Positions 30,011-39,385 of a stretch of 64,000 nucleotides of DNA are shown in pieces; position 1 is the stretch's first letter, and every line of letters starts with the position of its first letter. Location: contig JACRJM010000004.1 in NCBI GenBank assembly GCA_016219965.1, positions 310,001-374,000 of the forward strand. Direction: 5' to 3'. This DNA is from Candidatus Schekmanbacteria bacterium. GTDB taxonomy: Bacteria > Schekmanbacteria > GWA2-38-11 > J061. The notes under the pieces were generated by a model, which worked only from the letters and a program-made list of their open reading frames with translations, made no database searches and had not been told where the DNA came from. The position numbers and the translations under genes are program-made.

Positions 30011-30180
30011 GAAGAAAATTAAGCAGACCAGTTTTGTGTTAAATCTGGTATGCAAATAAAGGTGAGAGAAATTAGTCCTTTGCGAAATTTCTTCAATTCT
30101 GTTCGCAAAGTCAAATCACTGTTTATATTGATTAAAATCTCCAACTTTTTTATCACCTTTTTTTAATAATAATTTTCTTC
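30011..30180 (-). ncRNA. ssrS: Structured RNA between zapA and cyclo-ligase gene, candidate 6S RNA
   Basis: The 319-bp gap 29956-30274 has no gene, but its minus strand folds well. An 11-bp terminal stem closes about 170 nt (GAAGAAAATTA at 30170-30180 with TAATTTTCTTC at 30011-30021). A second stem pairs AAAGGTGA (30153-30160) with TCACCTTT (30058-30065). A 9-bp hairpin CTTTGCGAA/TTCGCAAAG lies at 30078-30110 and a small ACCAG/CTGGT hairpin at 30027-30049, on the 3' side of the internal bubble. Size, terminal stem and the zapA-ssrS-ygfA neighbourhood fit 6S RNA. The strong left-right asymmetry of the interior does not fit the simplest 6S model. The structure is seen; the 6S identity is inferred. 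Confidence 0.5.
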
Positions 30181-30274
30181 AAATCTATTTCACGTCTTTC
30201 TTCACCTGCAGGGATTTTATCTTATCCTCTTCTTAAAAATTGTTTCTGTTTTTTTTGGATTATCCCTGTAATTG

Positions 30275-30583
30275 TCATTCAAATTCCTTAATATTCTTGT
30301 TAATCAAGTCCAGAAGAGCGGCAGTCCTTTCATCACCTGCTTGTGCTTTCTGGTTAAGTTCTTTTCTTGCATTGAAAAGTTCTTCGGCAATTTGAAGCGA
30401 TGCAAGTACAGCAACCTTGAAAGAGTCTATTATATTTGCTCCGCTTGAAATACCCTTCATTTTTTCATCAACATAGGATGCAACATCCATAAGATATTTA
30501 TGGTCTCCTTCATACATCAATGTGTATGTTTTGCCAAAAATATCTACCTGTATTTCTTTTTTGTTTAAAATACTGTTTTCCAT
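30275..30583 (-). CDS. zapA: Cell division protein ZapA
   Basis: A 102-residue FtsZ-ring stabiliser. It begins with VDIFGKTYTLMYEGDHKYL, then VASYVDEKMKGIS, and the helix DSFKVAVLASLQIAEELFNA leads into a C-terminal coiled coil. All are typical of ZapA. It is 9 bp downstream of a small coiled-coil gene and upstream of the candidate 6S RNA. Confidence 0.9.
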   Translation of the reverse strand: MENSILNKKEIQVDIFGKTYTLMYEGDHKYLMDVASYVDEKMKGISSGANIIDSFKVAVLASLQIAEELFNARKELNQKAQAGDERTAALLDLINKNIKEFE

Positions 30584-30592
30584 CTGCGCTAT

Positions 30593-30859
30593 TTAAATTA
30601 TGTTTTCAATATCCTGCAGTATTTTTTCTATATTTGATTTTACCATATTTTTTTCATTTAGCAAAATTTCTTTTTCTTTTTCAACGGCAAGCAGCTTTTC
30701 CTTAAATCCGTTATTGCTGGAGATATCGTTTTCATGTTTGGCTATTACTCTTTTAAGACTTTCTATCTCTTCCTTCAACCTCACTGTTTCCTCTTTGTAA
30801 TTATTTGCAACATCGATTAATTTTTTTACCTTTTCTTCTAAAAGTTCTATTTGTTGCAT
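30593..30859 (-). CDS. Small coiled-coil protein, ZapB-like
   Basis: An 88-residue protein that is almost wholly coiled coil (QQIELLEEKVKKLIDVANNY and onward in heptads). Its size and position directly before zapA suggest a ZapB-type Z-ring factor. Coiled coils give little sequence proof, so this rests on context. Confidence 0.7.
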   Translation of the reverse strand: MQQIELLEEKVKKLIDVANNYKEETVRLKEEIESLKRVIAKHENDISSNNGFKEKLLAVEKEKEILLNEKNMVKSNIEKILQDIENII

Positions 30860-30925
30860 TTTTCAGGAAACTCCTTCATGTAAGTGTTTGATTGTTTTAA
30901 TCATAAAAAAATAAATCTGACAAGC

Positions 30926-30957
30926 GAGAACAGAGATACAAAAATGTTTCTGTTCTC
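30926..30957 (-). terminator. Hairpin between pheT and the ZapB-like gene
   Basis: A perfect 9-bp inverted repeat (GAGAACAGA at 30926-30934, TCTGTTCTC at 30949-30957). On the minus strand a T-rich tract follows only after about 14 nt, so it is a weak terminator or processing hairpin. The gap 30860-31148 also holds a 7-bp repeat GAACATA/TATGTTC at 31031-31070. No gene is seen in it. Confidence 0.35.
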
Positions 30958-31148
30958 TTAACTTCAATAAGTTAACCTTAAATTATTGAGGCAATAATAT
31001 AGGAGGGGAATCAAAAGTCAAGATGCAGCTGAACATATGTACGACAACCATCTGGAAGCGTGCTATGTTCGTATATAGAAGAAATTTAAACAAATATGAA
31101 ATTGTTTGGTCTGAGATTTGTGTATTCTTGCGGAATGCCAGGCTAGGA

Positions 31149-33551
31149 TCAGCTTCTGATTTCAGCTTTTAAATCTTTCTCAAGGGAATTCAGTATTGAT
31201 TTCATGGTTTCTGATATTTCCTGATCAGTCAGAGTATTTTCTTTTCCTCGGAATGTAAGAGAAAAGGCCAGGCTTTTTTTACCATCTGCAACCGGTTTGC
31301 CTTTATAAAGGTCAAACAGAGTAACTGCCTCGAGAATTTTACCCCCTGCATCCGCTATACACTGCATAATCTTTTTGGATGAGATGTTATCTGGAACAAC
31401 AACTGCGATATCCCTGTAGGAGGGAGGAATTTTGGAAAGGGGAGAGAACTTTATTAAGCTCCTGTCGGGAAACTCAATAGAGTCAAGATCTATTTCAAAA
31501 ATATATGCGGGTGCTTTCAATTCAAACAACTCAATTAAATCTTTGCTTATTTTCCCTGCAAATCCGCATTTAGTCCCGTTAACGATTATGTCTGCAGATT
31601 CAGCAATGGAGAGAAACTGTATGTTGTGAGTGAATGGCTCAAATTTTATATGTATTCCTCTGGCATCTGCTAATGTTTCAATAGCCCCTTTAAGGTCAAA
31701 AAAATCTGCATCCCGTGGCTTTTCCAGCCAGCTTGCAGAAGATGCTTTACCGCTTATTAGAGCTGAAAGATAAAGACGCTCATTCGGAAGATCAGCTGCA
31801 CTGTCAGGGAGATAGACTTTTCCTGTTTCAAAAATCCTGAGGTCAGGATTATATCTTTTTGTATTTAATGAGGCGGTTAAAATTAATCCTGCTAAAAGTG
31901 ATGTACGCATGATGCTCTGCTCTTCAGAAAGCGGATTTTTTATTGAAACTGCTTTTTCACTATCAATCCCAAGTTTTGCGGCATCTGAAGGATTGATAAA
32001 GCTGAAGTTTATGACTTCATTAAATCCCATTCTAACGAGCTCTGATTTTAGTTTTCTGGCTGCTGTCCGCCGGTTATCTTCTTTTCCAATTAGTTCTGAT
32101 GTTATAACCGGGCTAAGGGATGGTATCTTTTCATAGCCGTTTATCCTTGCTACTTCTTCTATTATGTCAGTTTCATTTTCTATGTCATGTCTGTAGGAAG
32201 AAGGAGAGACACTCAATCCGCCTTCGTTTTGAGTTTTTACCTGCATTCCAAGATTTTGAAGAATGCTCATGATTTTTTCCCGCTGTATCTTAATACCGAG
32301 AATGCTGCTTAATCTTTCATCACGAAGGTGGATAAATTTGCTCTGATGTTTTTTTATAGTTTCCCCCACTATTCCTGAGCAGATTTTCCCCCCTGCAAGC
32401 ATAGCGGCCATTTGGGATACCCGGTCAGATGCGAATTCAAGAATTTCAGGATCTGCTCCTCTTTCAAACCGGTATGATGCTTCTGTTGAGAGTGAAAGAG
32501 CTTTTGATGTTCTTCGTATGCTGGAAGGGATGAAATATGCGCTTTCTATAAGTATGTCAGAGGTTCTATCCGTAACTTCAGTATCTTTTCCTCCCATTAC
32601 TCCTGCTATGGCAATACCCCCTTTTTCGTCGGCTATTAAAAGCATTCCTTCGCTGAGTTTTCTTTCAGTACCGTCAAGGGTAACAATCGTTTCGCCTTCT
32701 CTTGATCTTCGAACAATTATCTTTTTGCCTTTTATGGTATTACAGTCAAAGGCGTGCAAAGGATGGCCTGTTTCTATCAGCACGTAGTTTGTGGTATCAA
32801 CTATGTTGTTAATACTCCTTATCCCTGATGCTTTAAGCCGGCGCTGCATCCATGAAGGAGATTTTTCAACTTTAATATTTTTTATTACCCTGCCTGTATA
32901 CGAAGTGCAAAGATCCGGTGCTTCTATAGTGATAGATATGAATTCAGATGACCTTAACCCGATTTCGGGAAGCTTGATTTTGTTGAGTTTCAGACTGTTT
33001 CCTGTCAGGGCAGCTACTTCCCTTGCTATACCGATTATGCTGAGGCAGTCAGGCCTGTTTGGAGTAACTGCGACTTCCATTATGGCATCTTCAGTCTCAA
33101 TATGTTCCGATGCTTTTTCTCCTGGTTTAATGGAGTCAGAAAGAATAATTATCCCCGATGATTCATCTACTAGCCCAAGGTCTTCCTCAGAGCAGAACAT
33201 GCCGCAGGAATCTACTCCCAATATGGTTATCTTTTCGACTTTTTTCTTGCTGCCTAATTGCGTTCCCGGAGATACAAAGGCAACTTTTGCATGCATTGAT
33301 ATGTTAGGTGCCCCAGATACAACTGTAACGGTTTCGTTCCCTGTGTTTATTTTGCATATTTTAAGTTTTTCTGATGATGGATGCGGTTCTATTGAAACTA
33401 TCTCTGCTACGAGAATATTCCTGCTGATATTCTGCGCCTGCCATGCAATCTCTTCCACTTCAAGGCCGGCCATGGTTATCCGCTTTGCCAGTTCATTATT
33501 GTCAAAAGGAATATCAACAAACTCTCTTAACCACTTGCATGATACTTTCAT
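31149..33551 (-). CDS. pheT: Phenylalanyl-tRNA synthetase beta subunit
   Basis: An 800-residue subunit of normal length. It has an N-terminal tRNA-binding domain (VAEIVSIEPHPSSEKLKIC) and the B3/B4 editing region. The catalytic-like core follows (NRPDCLSIIGIAREVA; HDIENETDIIEEVARINGY). The C-terminal FDX-ACB domain is PPSYRDIAVVVPDNISSKK. Its ATG overlaps the pheS stop by 4 bp. Confidence 0.97.
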   Translation of the reverse strand: MKVSCKWLREFVDIPFDNNELAKRITMAGLEVEEIAWQAQNISRNILVAEIVSIEPHPSSEKLKICKINTGNETVTVVSGAPNISMHAKVAFVSPGTQLGSKKKVEKITILGVDSCGMFCSEEDLGLVDESSGIIILSDSIKPGEKASEHIETEDAIMEVAVTPNRPDCLSIIGIAREVAALTGNSLKLNKIKLPEIGLRSSEFISITIEAPDLCTSYTGRVIKNIKVEKSPSWMQRRLKASGIRSINNIVDTTNYVLIETGHPLHAFDCNTIKGKKIIVRRSREGETIVTLDGTERKLSEGMLLIADEKGGIAIAGVMGGKDTEVTDRTSDILIESAYFIPSSIRRTSKALSLSTEASYRFERGADPEILEFASDRVSQMAAMLAGGKICSGIVGETIKKHQSKFIHLRDERLSSILGIKIQREKIMSILQNLGMQVKTQNEGGLSVSPSSYRHDIENETDIIEEVARINGYEKIPSLSPVITSELIGKEDNRRTAARKLKSELVRMGFNEVINFSFINPSDAAKLGIDSEKAVSIKNPLSEEQSIMRTSLLAGLILTASLNTKRYNPDLRIFETGKVYLPDSAADLPNERLYLSALISGKASSASWLEKPRDADFFDLKGAIETLADARGIHIKFEPFTHNIQFLSIAESADIIVNGTKCGFAGKISKDLIELFELKAPAYIFEIDLDSIEFPDRSLIKFSPLSKIPPSYRDIAVVVPDNISSKKIMQCIADAGGKILEAVTLFDLYKGKPVADGKKSLAFSLTFRGKENTLTDQEISETMKSILNSLEKDLKAEIRS

Positions 33552-34579
33552 TTTATCCCAGCCTGAAACTGTTTTAAGAATCTTATATCGTTTTCATAGA
33601 ACAACCTTATGTCGTCGATTCCATATTTAAGCATCGTGATTCTCTCTACGCCCATACCAAATGCAAAACCGGTGTATTTGTTTTTATCGTAACCAACGAT
33701 ATCAAAAATATTTGGATGTACCATCCCGCAGCCTAAAATTTCAATCCACCCTGAATTCTTACATACCCTGCATCCGGAACCGCCGCATATTACGCATGAA
33801 ACATCAACTTCTGCACTGGGTTCAGTGAAAGGGAAAAAGCTTGGTCTGAACCTTATTTTAGTCCCTTTGCCGAAAATCCTGCGAAAAAAGAATTCAAGAG
33901 TTCCTTTTAGATCTGCAAATGAAACATTATTGTCTACATAGAATCCCTCTACCTGATGAAACATAGGCGTGTGCGATATATCGGCATCCCTTCTGAAAAC
34001 CTTTCCCGGCGCAAGAATCCTTATTGGAGGTTTCTTTTTCAAATAGGTCCTTATCTGGACAGGCGAAGTATGTGTTCTTAAAAGAACGTCATTTTTTATG
34101 TAAAAAGTATCCTGCATATCTCTGGCAGGATGATCTGCCGGCATGTTAAGAGCCTCGAAATTGTAGTAATCAAGCTCAACCTCGGGTCCTTCTTCTGTTA
34201 CAAATCCAATATCACCGAAAATATTCACGATCTCTTCCATTACAATAGATATGGGGTGAAGGCTTCCTGAAGGGAGTGTTCTGCCGGGGAGTGTAATATC
34301 TATTGCAGATTTCTTTTCAGATTCTTCTATCTGACGTTTTCTGATTTCGGAACTTAGTTTGTCGATTTGTTCTGATGCACTGTTTTTAAGCTGGTTGACA
34401 AGACTTCCTATAGTCCGCTTTTCGTCATCAGAAAGATTCTTAAGTGATTTTAAAAGCTCGGTTATTCTGCCTTTTCTTCCCAGGTACTTTACCCGAAGTT
34501 TTTCAATCTCTTCTTCAGAGCCTACCTGCTTTAATTCTTTGTCAAATTCCTCTGAAAGCTGCTTTACAAGTTTTTCCAT
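33548..34579 (-). CDS. pheS: Phenylalanyl-tRNA synthetase alpha subunit
   Basis: A 343-residue catalytic subunit. It has an N-terminal coiled coil and class II motifs: HPISIVMEEIVNIFGDIGF, DTFYIKNDVLLRTHTSPVQ, FRRDADISHTPMFHQVEG and the C-terminal GMGVERITMLKYGIDDIR. A CxxC-like Zn region (CVICGGSGCRVCKNSG) is inserted near residue 275, as in some bacterial PheS. It is translationally coupled to pheT. Confidence 0.97.
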   Translation of the reverse strand: MEKLVKQLSEEFDKELKQVGSEEEIEKLRVKYLGRKGRITELLKSLKNLSDDEKRTIGSLVNQLKNSASEQIDKLSSEIRKRQIEESEKKSAIDITLPGRTLPSGSLHPISIVMEEIVNIFGDIGFVTEEGPEVELDYYNFEALNMPADHPARDMQDTFYIKNDVLLRTHTSPVQIRTYLKKKPPIRILAPGKVFRRDADISHTPMFHQVEGFYVDNNVSFADLKGTLEFFFRRIFGKGTKIRFRPSFFPFTEPSAEVDVSCVICGGSGCRVCKNSGWIEILGCGMVHPNIFDIVGYDKNKYTGFAFGMGVERITMLKYGIDDIRLFYENDIRFLKQFQAGIK

Positions 34580-34606
34580 ATTTTAAAGTCCCGCGGAAGG
34601 TAAACA

Positions 34607-34627
34607 AAGGCTAAAACAATTAGCCTT
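34607..34627 (-). terminator. Short hairpin (possible attenuator) before pheS
   Basis: In the 115-bp gap between rplT and pheS the minus strand has AAGGCTA-(7 nt)-TAGCCTT followed by TGTTTA. The stem is only 7 bp and the T-run is weak. It may be a partial terminator that lowers pheST relative to ribosomal proteins. No leader peptide rich in Phe is evident. Confidence 0.35.
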
Positions 34628-34694
34628 CATCTTGAAATTGGGAAAATATTTTATCCGAAATGATGCTGAAAAGCCAAATAAAAAAAATGAAAAA

Positions 34695-35054
34695 TCAGTT
34701 TCCTGATGCTGTTTTGGCAGTTTCAACAATTTTTGTAAATGCTGACGGGTCTTTTATCGCTATCTCTGCAAGCATCTTCCGGTCTATTTCTACATTTGTT
34801 TTTTTAAGCCCGTTCATCAGTTTGCTGTAGCTTATCCCGTTTATTCTTGCGGCAGCATTAATTCTGGTTATCCAGAGTTGTCTGAAATCCCTTTTCCGCA
34901 CTTTTCTGTCGCGGTAAGAGTATGTTAAGCTTTTTAAAAGCTGTTCTGCTGCCTTTGCATAAGCACTGCTTTTAGTGTTCCAGTACCCCTTGGCAAGCTT
35001 TAACAGCTTGTTTCTTCTACGTCTTGTTTTAAAACCACCTTTTGCTCTCGGCAT
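34695..35054 (-). CDS. rplT: 50S ribosomal protein L20
   Basis: A 119-residue L20 starting [20 protein letters not shown] with the signature [20 protein letters not shown]. It assembles early on 23S rRNA and in many bacteria represses the infC-rpmI-rplT operon. It lies 21 bp after rpmI. Confidence 0.97.
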   Translation of the reverse strand: MPRAKGGFKTRRRRNKLLKLAKGYWNTKSSAYAKAAEQLLKSLTYSYRDRKVRKRDFRQLWITRINAAARINGISYSKLMNGLKKTNVEIDRKMLAEIAIKDPSAFTKIVETAKTASGN

Positions 35055-35075
35055 CTTATGCCCTCTCCAACTCTT

Positions 35076-35273
35076 TTAGTTGTAAGGTATCATCATCTTA
35101 ACATTTTTTGCTTCAGTTGATGACACTAAATTGTTTTTTCTCAAGCCTCTTTTTCTTTTCCTTGTTTTGCTTGTAAGTATATGACTTCCATAGGCAGTGT
35201 GTCTTTTCACCTTGCCTGATGCTGTCAATTTAAACCTTTTCGCCGCTGATTTTTTAGTTTTCAGTTTAGGCAT
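35076..35273 (-). CDS. rpmI: 50S ribosomal protein L35
   Basis: A 65-residue basic protein starting [20 protein letters not shown], typical of L35. It is in the classic infC-rpmI-rplT order. The 150-bp gap to infC shows no clear hairpin. Confidence 0.95.
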   Translation of the reverse strand: MPKLKTKKSAAKRFKLTASGKVKRHTAYGSHILTSKTRKRKRGLRKNNLVSSTEAKNVKMMIPYN

Positions 35274-35425
35274 TATTATTTATCTCCTGAAAGACGGTCT
35301 ATATAGAAGAAAATACTCATAAAAGTCAAGCGGAAAAGTTTTTATTATATGCTTTTTGCCTGGAAAGATATTTATTTTCTTACTATGACTTTATTCTGAA
35401 AAGCTTCTATATTAAATGATGGATA

Positions 35426-35953
35426 TTATTTTTTCGGAGCGAGTACCATTATTATTTGTTTTCCTTCTACAACCGGAGGTTGTTCGACTGCCGCAATATC
35501 CTGCAGCTCTTCCGCTATTTTATTCAATATTTCAATACCCCTGTCCAGGAGTACCATTTCGCGTCCATAAAGCGACAACCTCACTTTTGCTTTATTCCCG
35601 TCGGCAAGAAACCTTTCGATATGTTTTTCCTTGAACTCGATGTCATGTTTTTCTGTTTTAAGCTTAAGCTTTATTTCCTTTACAAGGATTACCTTCTGCT
35701 TTTTCTTTGCTTCGTGCTGTTTCTTTTTCTGCCTGAATTTGTGTTTTCCATAATCAACTATCTTACATACGGGTGGAACTGCATCAGGCGATATCTCGAC
35801 AAGGTCCAATCCTTCGTCTTCAGCCATTTTGATTGCAACGCTGGGAGAAAAAATTCCCATTTGTTCTCCGCTTGAAGAAATCAACCTCACTTCCTTTGCA
35901 GTTATCATCTGGTTAATTCTTACTTTATCAACTTCTCTGGAATATTTTTTGAT
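35426..35953 (-). CDS. infC: Translation initiation factor IF-3, probable AUC start
   Basis: A 175-residue IF-3 with both domains (RINQMITAKEVRLISSSGEQ; EKHIERFLADGNKAKVRLSL). The first canonical start in frame is a GTG at 35962, but it directly abuts the Shine-Dalgarno sequence AAGGAGG and cannot be used well. An ATC codon at 35951-35953 lies 8 nt after AGGAGG and gives the usual short N-terminus (IKKYSREVDKV). IF-3 genes are known to use AUU, AUC or similar rare starts so that IF-3 can repress its own translation. It follows thrS by 17 bp. Confidence 0.9.
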   Translation of the reverse strand: MKKYSREVDKVRINQMITAKEVRLISSSGEQMGIFSPSVAIKMAEDEGLDLVEISPDAVPPVCKIVDYGKHKFRQKKKQHEAKKKQKVILVKEIKLKLKTEKHDIEFKEKHIERFLADGNKAKVRLSLYGREMVLLDRGIEILNKIAEELQDIAAVEQPPVVEGKQIIMVLAPKK

Positions 35954-35970
35954 GTTATACACCTCCTTAA

Positions 35971-37890
35971 TTAAGGGTTAATCATTTTCTTTTTAATATT
36001 ATCTTTAACTTTTTCTATAAAGTCATCAATTGACATTGTTCCCGGTGTTGCACCTCCTCTAAGTCTTAGAGAAACATTTCCCTCTTCCATCTCTTTTTTC
36101 CCGATTATAAGCATATAGGGGACTTTAGCTAACTGCGCCTCTCTTATCTTAAAGGAAATCTTTTCATTTCTGAGATCGAGCTGACAGCGTATTTCGTTGG
36201 TTTTAAGCATCTGCTCTATTTTTACAGCATATTCATCTACAGCATCGGTCACTGTCATGATTTTAACCTGCGTAGGGGAAAGCCATACTGGAAAAGCTCC
36301 GGCAAAATGCTCGATGAGAACCCCCATGAATCTTTCCATCGCACCTAGAATTACCCTGTGGAGCATTGCCGGCCTTTTGTAGGTGCCATCGCTCGCCACA
36401 TAGGTAAGGTCGAATCTCTCTGGTAATGTGAAGTCGCATTGTATTGTGGCGCACTGCCATGACCTGCCGAGTGCATCTTTGAGCTTAATATCTATTTTCG
36501 GACCATAGAAAGCACCTTCACCTTCACATATTTCATAGGAAAGATTCTTCGCCTTCAATGCCCCTTTGAGGGCAGAGGTAGCTTTCTCCCATGTTTCATC
36601 TGATCCTATGGATTTTCCCGGTCTTGTGCTTATTTCGAGATGGTACTCGAATCCGAATATTTTCATTACGTCGTCTACAAAATCAAGTATTGCAACTATT
36701 TCACTTTCAAGCTGTTCCGGCATGCAAAGTATATGTGCATCGTCCTGTGTGAATCCTCTCACTCTCATAAGGCCATGAAGTACGCCTGAACGTTCATGCC
36801 GATGGACAGTCCCTAGTTCGAAAAGTCTAAGAGGGAGGTCACGGTAGCTTCTTAGCTTAGACTTATAAACAAGCATGTGGGCAAGGCAGTTCATTGGCTT
36901 AATGCCATATTCCTGCTCGTCTATTTTTGTGAAATACATCATTTCCCGGTAGTTGTCGTAGTGGCCGGATTTCTTCCACATGTCGAGCTTTAATATCTGC
37001 GGGCCTATTACCAGCTGGTATCCACGCTTCAAATGTTCTCTCTTTTCGAAGTCTTCAAGGACGTGTCTCAGTAAAGCTCCATTGGGAAGGTAGATTACCA
37101 AGCCTGCCCCTACATCATCGCTTATTGTAAAAAGATCAAGCTCTTTTCCTAGTTTTCTGTGGTCCCGCTTTTTTGCTTCTTCAAGGAAGTTCAGATATTT
37201 TTCAAGGGCTTCTTTTGTGGGGAACACGGTTCCGTAAATACGCTGGAGCATCTTATTTTTTTCATCCCCGCGCCAGTACGCTCCGGCAGAACTCAGAAGT
37301 TTAAAGAATTTTACTGATGAAGTAGCCGGAATATGCGGACCACGGCAAAGGTCTATAAAGCTTCCCTGCTGATAGAGAGATACTGTGTCGTCTTCGATTT
37401 CATTAATGATTTCAACTTTGTAATTTTCTCCTTTGCCTCTGAAGTGCTGTAAGGCATCTTCTTTTTTACTGATATTTTTTGCAAAAGGAATGTTACTCTT
37501 TATAATTTCCGACATTTTTGACTCTATTTTTGCAATATCTTCGGGCGTAAAAGCTTCATCCTTCTCAAAGTCATAATAAAAACCGGTTTCTATTGCAGGG
37601 CCTATAGCAACCTTTGTGCCAGGAAACAACTCCGTTACAGCCTGTGCCATTACATGAGATGTACTGTGACGTAGAATCTCTATTCCTTCCTCAGAGTCTG
37701 CTGTAATAAGGGAAATTTCAGAATTTCCTTCGGGAATATATGAAAGATCATATAGGTTGCCCTCAATCCGACAGGCAACTACATTTTTTAAAAGCTTGGG
37801 ATTCTGTGTGGTAAGTATTTCCAGAATTGATTTTCCCTGAGGAGCCCTGACCTTTTTCCCGTCAAGCAAAGATATTTCGATTTCCATCAT
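35971..37890 (-). CDS. thrS: Threonyl-tRNA synthetase
   Basis: A 639-residue class II synthetase. Domains are TGS at the N-terminus ([16 protein letters not shown]), the editing SAD domain ([17 protein letters not shown]), a catalytic core with [12 protein letters not shown] and [20 protein letters not shown], and an anticodon-binding domain. The open frame reaches a GTG at 37941, but the TGS domain starts right after the ATGATG at 37890, giving normal family length. The leader contains tRNA-Val, not a T-box. Confidence 0.96.
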   Translation of the reverse strand: MMEIEISLLDGKKVRAPQGKSILEILTTQNPKLLKNVVACRIEGNLYDLSYIPEGNSEISLITADSEEGIEILRHSTSHVMAQAVTELFPGTKVAIGPAIETGFYYDFEKDEAFTPEDIAKIESKMSEIIKSNIPFAKNISKKEDALQHFRGKGENYKVEIINEIEDDTVSLYQQGSFIDLCRGPHIPATSSVKFFKLLSSAGAYWRGDEKNKMLQRIYGTVFPTKEALEKYLNFLEEAKKRDHRKLGKELDLFTISDDVGAGLVIYLPNGALLRHVLEDFEKREHLKRGYQLVIGPQILKLDMWKKSGHYDNYREMMYFTKIDEQEYGIKPMNCLAHMLVYKSKLRSYRDLPLRLFELGTVHRHERSGVLHGLMRVRGFTQDDAHILCMPEQLESEIVAILDFVDDVMKIFGFEYHLEISTRPGKSIGSDETWEKATSALKGALKAKNLSYEICEGEGAFYGPKIDIKLKDALGRSWQCATIQCDFTLPERFDLTYVASDGTYKRPAMLHRVILGAMERFMGVLIEHFAGAFPVWLSPTQVKIMTVTDAVDEYAVKIEQMLKTNEIRCQLDLRNEKISFKIREAQLAKVPYMLIIGKKEMEEGNVSLRLRGGATPGTMSIDDFIEKVKDNIKKKMINP

Positions 37891-37978
37891 AAACTGCTTA
37901 TCTCTTCCATTTCCTCCATGGATCCCCTCTGATCTAATCACCTTATATGTAAAATTTCTGTTATGATCTGTTTGCTTT

Positions 37979-38050
37979 TAGGCACGAGGGGTTTCGAACC
38001 CCTGACCTCTGCCGTGTCAAGGCAGCGCTCTCCCGCTGAGCTACGCGCCT
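37979..38050 (-). tRNA. tRNA-Val (anticodon GAC)
   Basis: The minus strand folds into a cloverleaf. The acceptor AGGCGCG pairs with CGTGCCT, the anticodon arm CTGCC-TTGACAC-GGCAG gives anticodon GAC, and the T-arm is AGGGG-TTCGAAA-CCCCT. The 3' CCA is not encoded (discriminator A). It is 88 bp upstream of the thrS ATG, and a good promoter lies directly before it. Confidence 0.95.
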
Positions 38051-38063
38051 GAAAATCGACATT

Positions 38064-38092
38064 TTTATACTAAAGACGAGTGTAAATGTCTA
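38064..38092 (-). promoter_or_regulatory. Sigma-70 promoter of tRNA-Val
   Basis: On the minus strand TAGACA (38087-38092) and TATAAA (38064-38069) are 17 nt apart. The -10 box ends 13 nt before the mature tRNA 5' end. With no terminator between the tRNA and thrS it may also drive the thrS-infC operon. Confidence 0.7.
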
Positions 38093-38107
38093 TAAGATTT
38101 TTTGAAG

Positions 38108-39100
38108 TTATTTCCCGCAGCCAATTCCTATGTCAAAGATATCAATGTTTTTAAGAACCATTTTATAGTGGCTGCCATCAGGATTCATTACCTTTATCTC
38201 ATGGAAACTATAACCTCCATTCCTATCGACCCATAATGATGTTATTCTCCCATCGTTCAATACACATGGAGAGTTGTCGTTAGGAAAATCCACGCTGATA
38301 AGTACCGGTTCTTCAGATCCGGGAGAAAGTTTCCAGATTTGCTGTCCATTCCAGCTTGATTCAAATATAATACTTCCGTCTGATACATAGTCCGGATGGT
38401 GAAGGGCATTATCACCTGAGTCTACGTACCCTGCAGGGATATCGTCAGGTGTGATAACTACTTTGAAGTCAGAACCATCAGTTGAGACTTCGCATATTGA
38501 GGTTCCGGGTGCTCCGTAAGGCCCGTCGCCGCCGTCGAAGACTACTTTTTCCCCATCATTCGAAATAGCAGGCTGCGTATTGAAATCATATGGGGAATCT
38601 TCTGTGAGAAGGACAGGGGTTTTCCATCTGCTCTTACTGGATTTACGGGAAACCGCCCATAAATCACGCGTGTGTGGCCCGCTGTCACCAGAGTAGATTA
38701 TAAGATTGCCTGACGAGGCAACAACATTGAATCCGTCAGTGTGTATAACATCTCCATTGACCTTAACAGCATTTCCAGATTTCACTTTACTGTCAACAAT
38801 AGAAAGGCAAGCCCATCCAATACAGTCAGGCTCAAAGCGTTCAGAATTTAATACTAGCCACTTGCCATTGGGTGATACATTAAGTCTGTTATCATTGTTT
38901 CCTTCAGCTATACTGTCAAGTGCCTTGCTTATGTTTTTGGGTTTTGCACCTTTTTTTGCTTTAATCCTGTAAACTTGCCCATTGGAAAGAGAGTATGTAA
39001 TATAGCTGTCGGATTTGTTTCTGAGACTATTTTTATCTGCTGAGGCTTGATTTGAGAACAGTATGGCAGTAATCAAAATTGCCACACTAAGAAATTTCAT
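38108..39100 (-). CDS. Secreted TolB-like beta-propeller protein
   Basis: A 330-residue exported protein. The frame opens upstream at 39181, but the ATG at 39100 is preceded by AAGGA at 9 nt and begins a proper signal peptide (MKFLSVAILITAILFSNQ, cleavage near ASA). The body shows PD40/WD40-like blades: NVSPNGKWLVLNSERFEP, QPAISNDGEKVVFDGGDG and HHPDYVSDGSIIFESSWNG. Such proteins bind partners in the periplasm or on the surface. It has six or more cysteines. The partner is unknown and it stands alone. Confidence 0.8.
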   Translation of the reverse strand: MKFLSVAILITAILFSNQASADKNSLRNKSDSYITYSLSNGQVYRIKAKKGAKPKNISKALDSIAEGNNDNRLNVSPNGKWLVLNSERFEPDCIGWACLSIVDSKVKSGNAVKVNGDVIHTDGFNVVASSGNLIIYSGDSGPHTRDLWAVSRKSSKSRWKTPVLLTEDSPYDFNTQPAISNDGEKVVFDGGDGPYGAPGTSICEVSTDGSDFKVVITPDDIPAGYVDSGDNALHHPDYVSDGSIIFESSWNGQQIWKLSPGSEEPVLISVDFPNDNSPCVLNDGRITSLWVDRNGGYSFHEIKVMNPDGSHYKMVLKNIDIFDIGIGCGK

Positions 39101-39385
39101 GTCGCTCGTCCTTTTTTGAAGTATTGATTTGGTACCAATAAAATAGAACATTCTTAAAAATAAATCGAGGTAATATACCATTTTTGAGTGCTTTATCCTA
39201 ATATCGGTTTACCATAGTTCTTATATGGATAAAAATCTGTATCATTTGTCTCAATCGGTTCCTCATATATATTCAATTCAATATGTTCAGTATCAGTTCT
39301 TCTTGACATTGATTGTAAATTTGCTAAAGAAACCCACGCTATTCAGTAAACAGTGAACATATCTATGGAGTTTAGGAGGCTTTAA

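Noticed and set aside
32791-33630. 279-codon open frame antisense to pheT
   Set aside because: The minus strand encodes the conserved PheT tRNA-binding domain; the antisense product is Ser-rich with no recognisable domain.
37891-37978. T-box leader before thrS
   Set aside because: No T-box sequence (TGGNACCGCG) or antiterminator is present; the leader is short and follows a tRNA gene.
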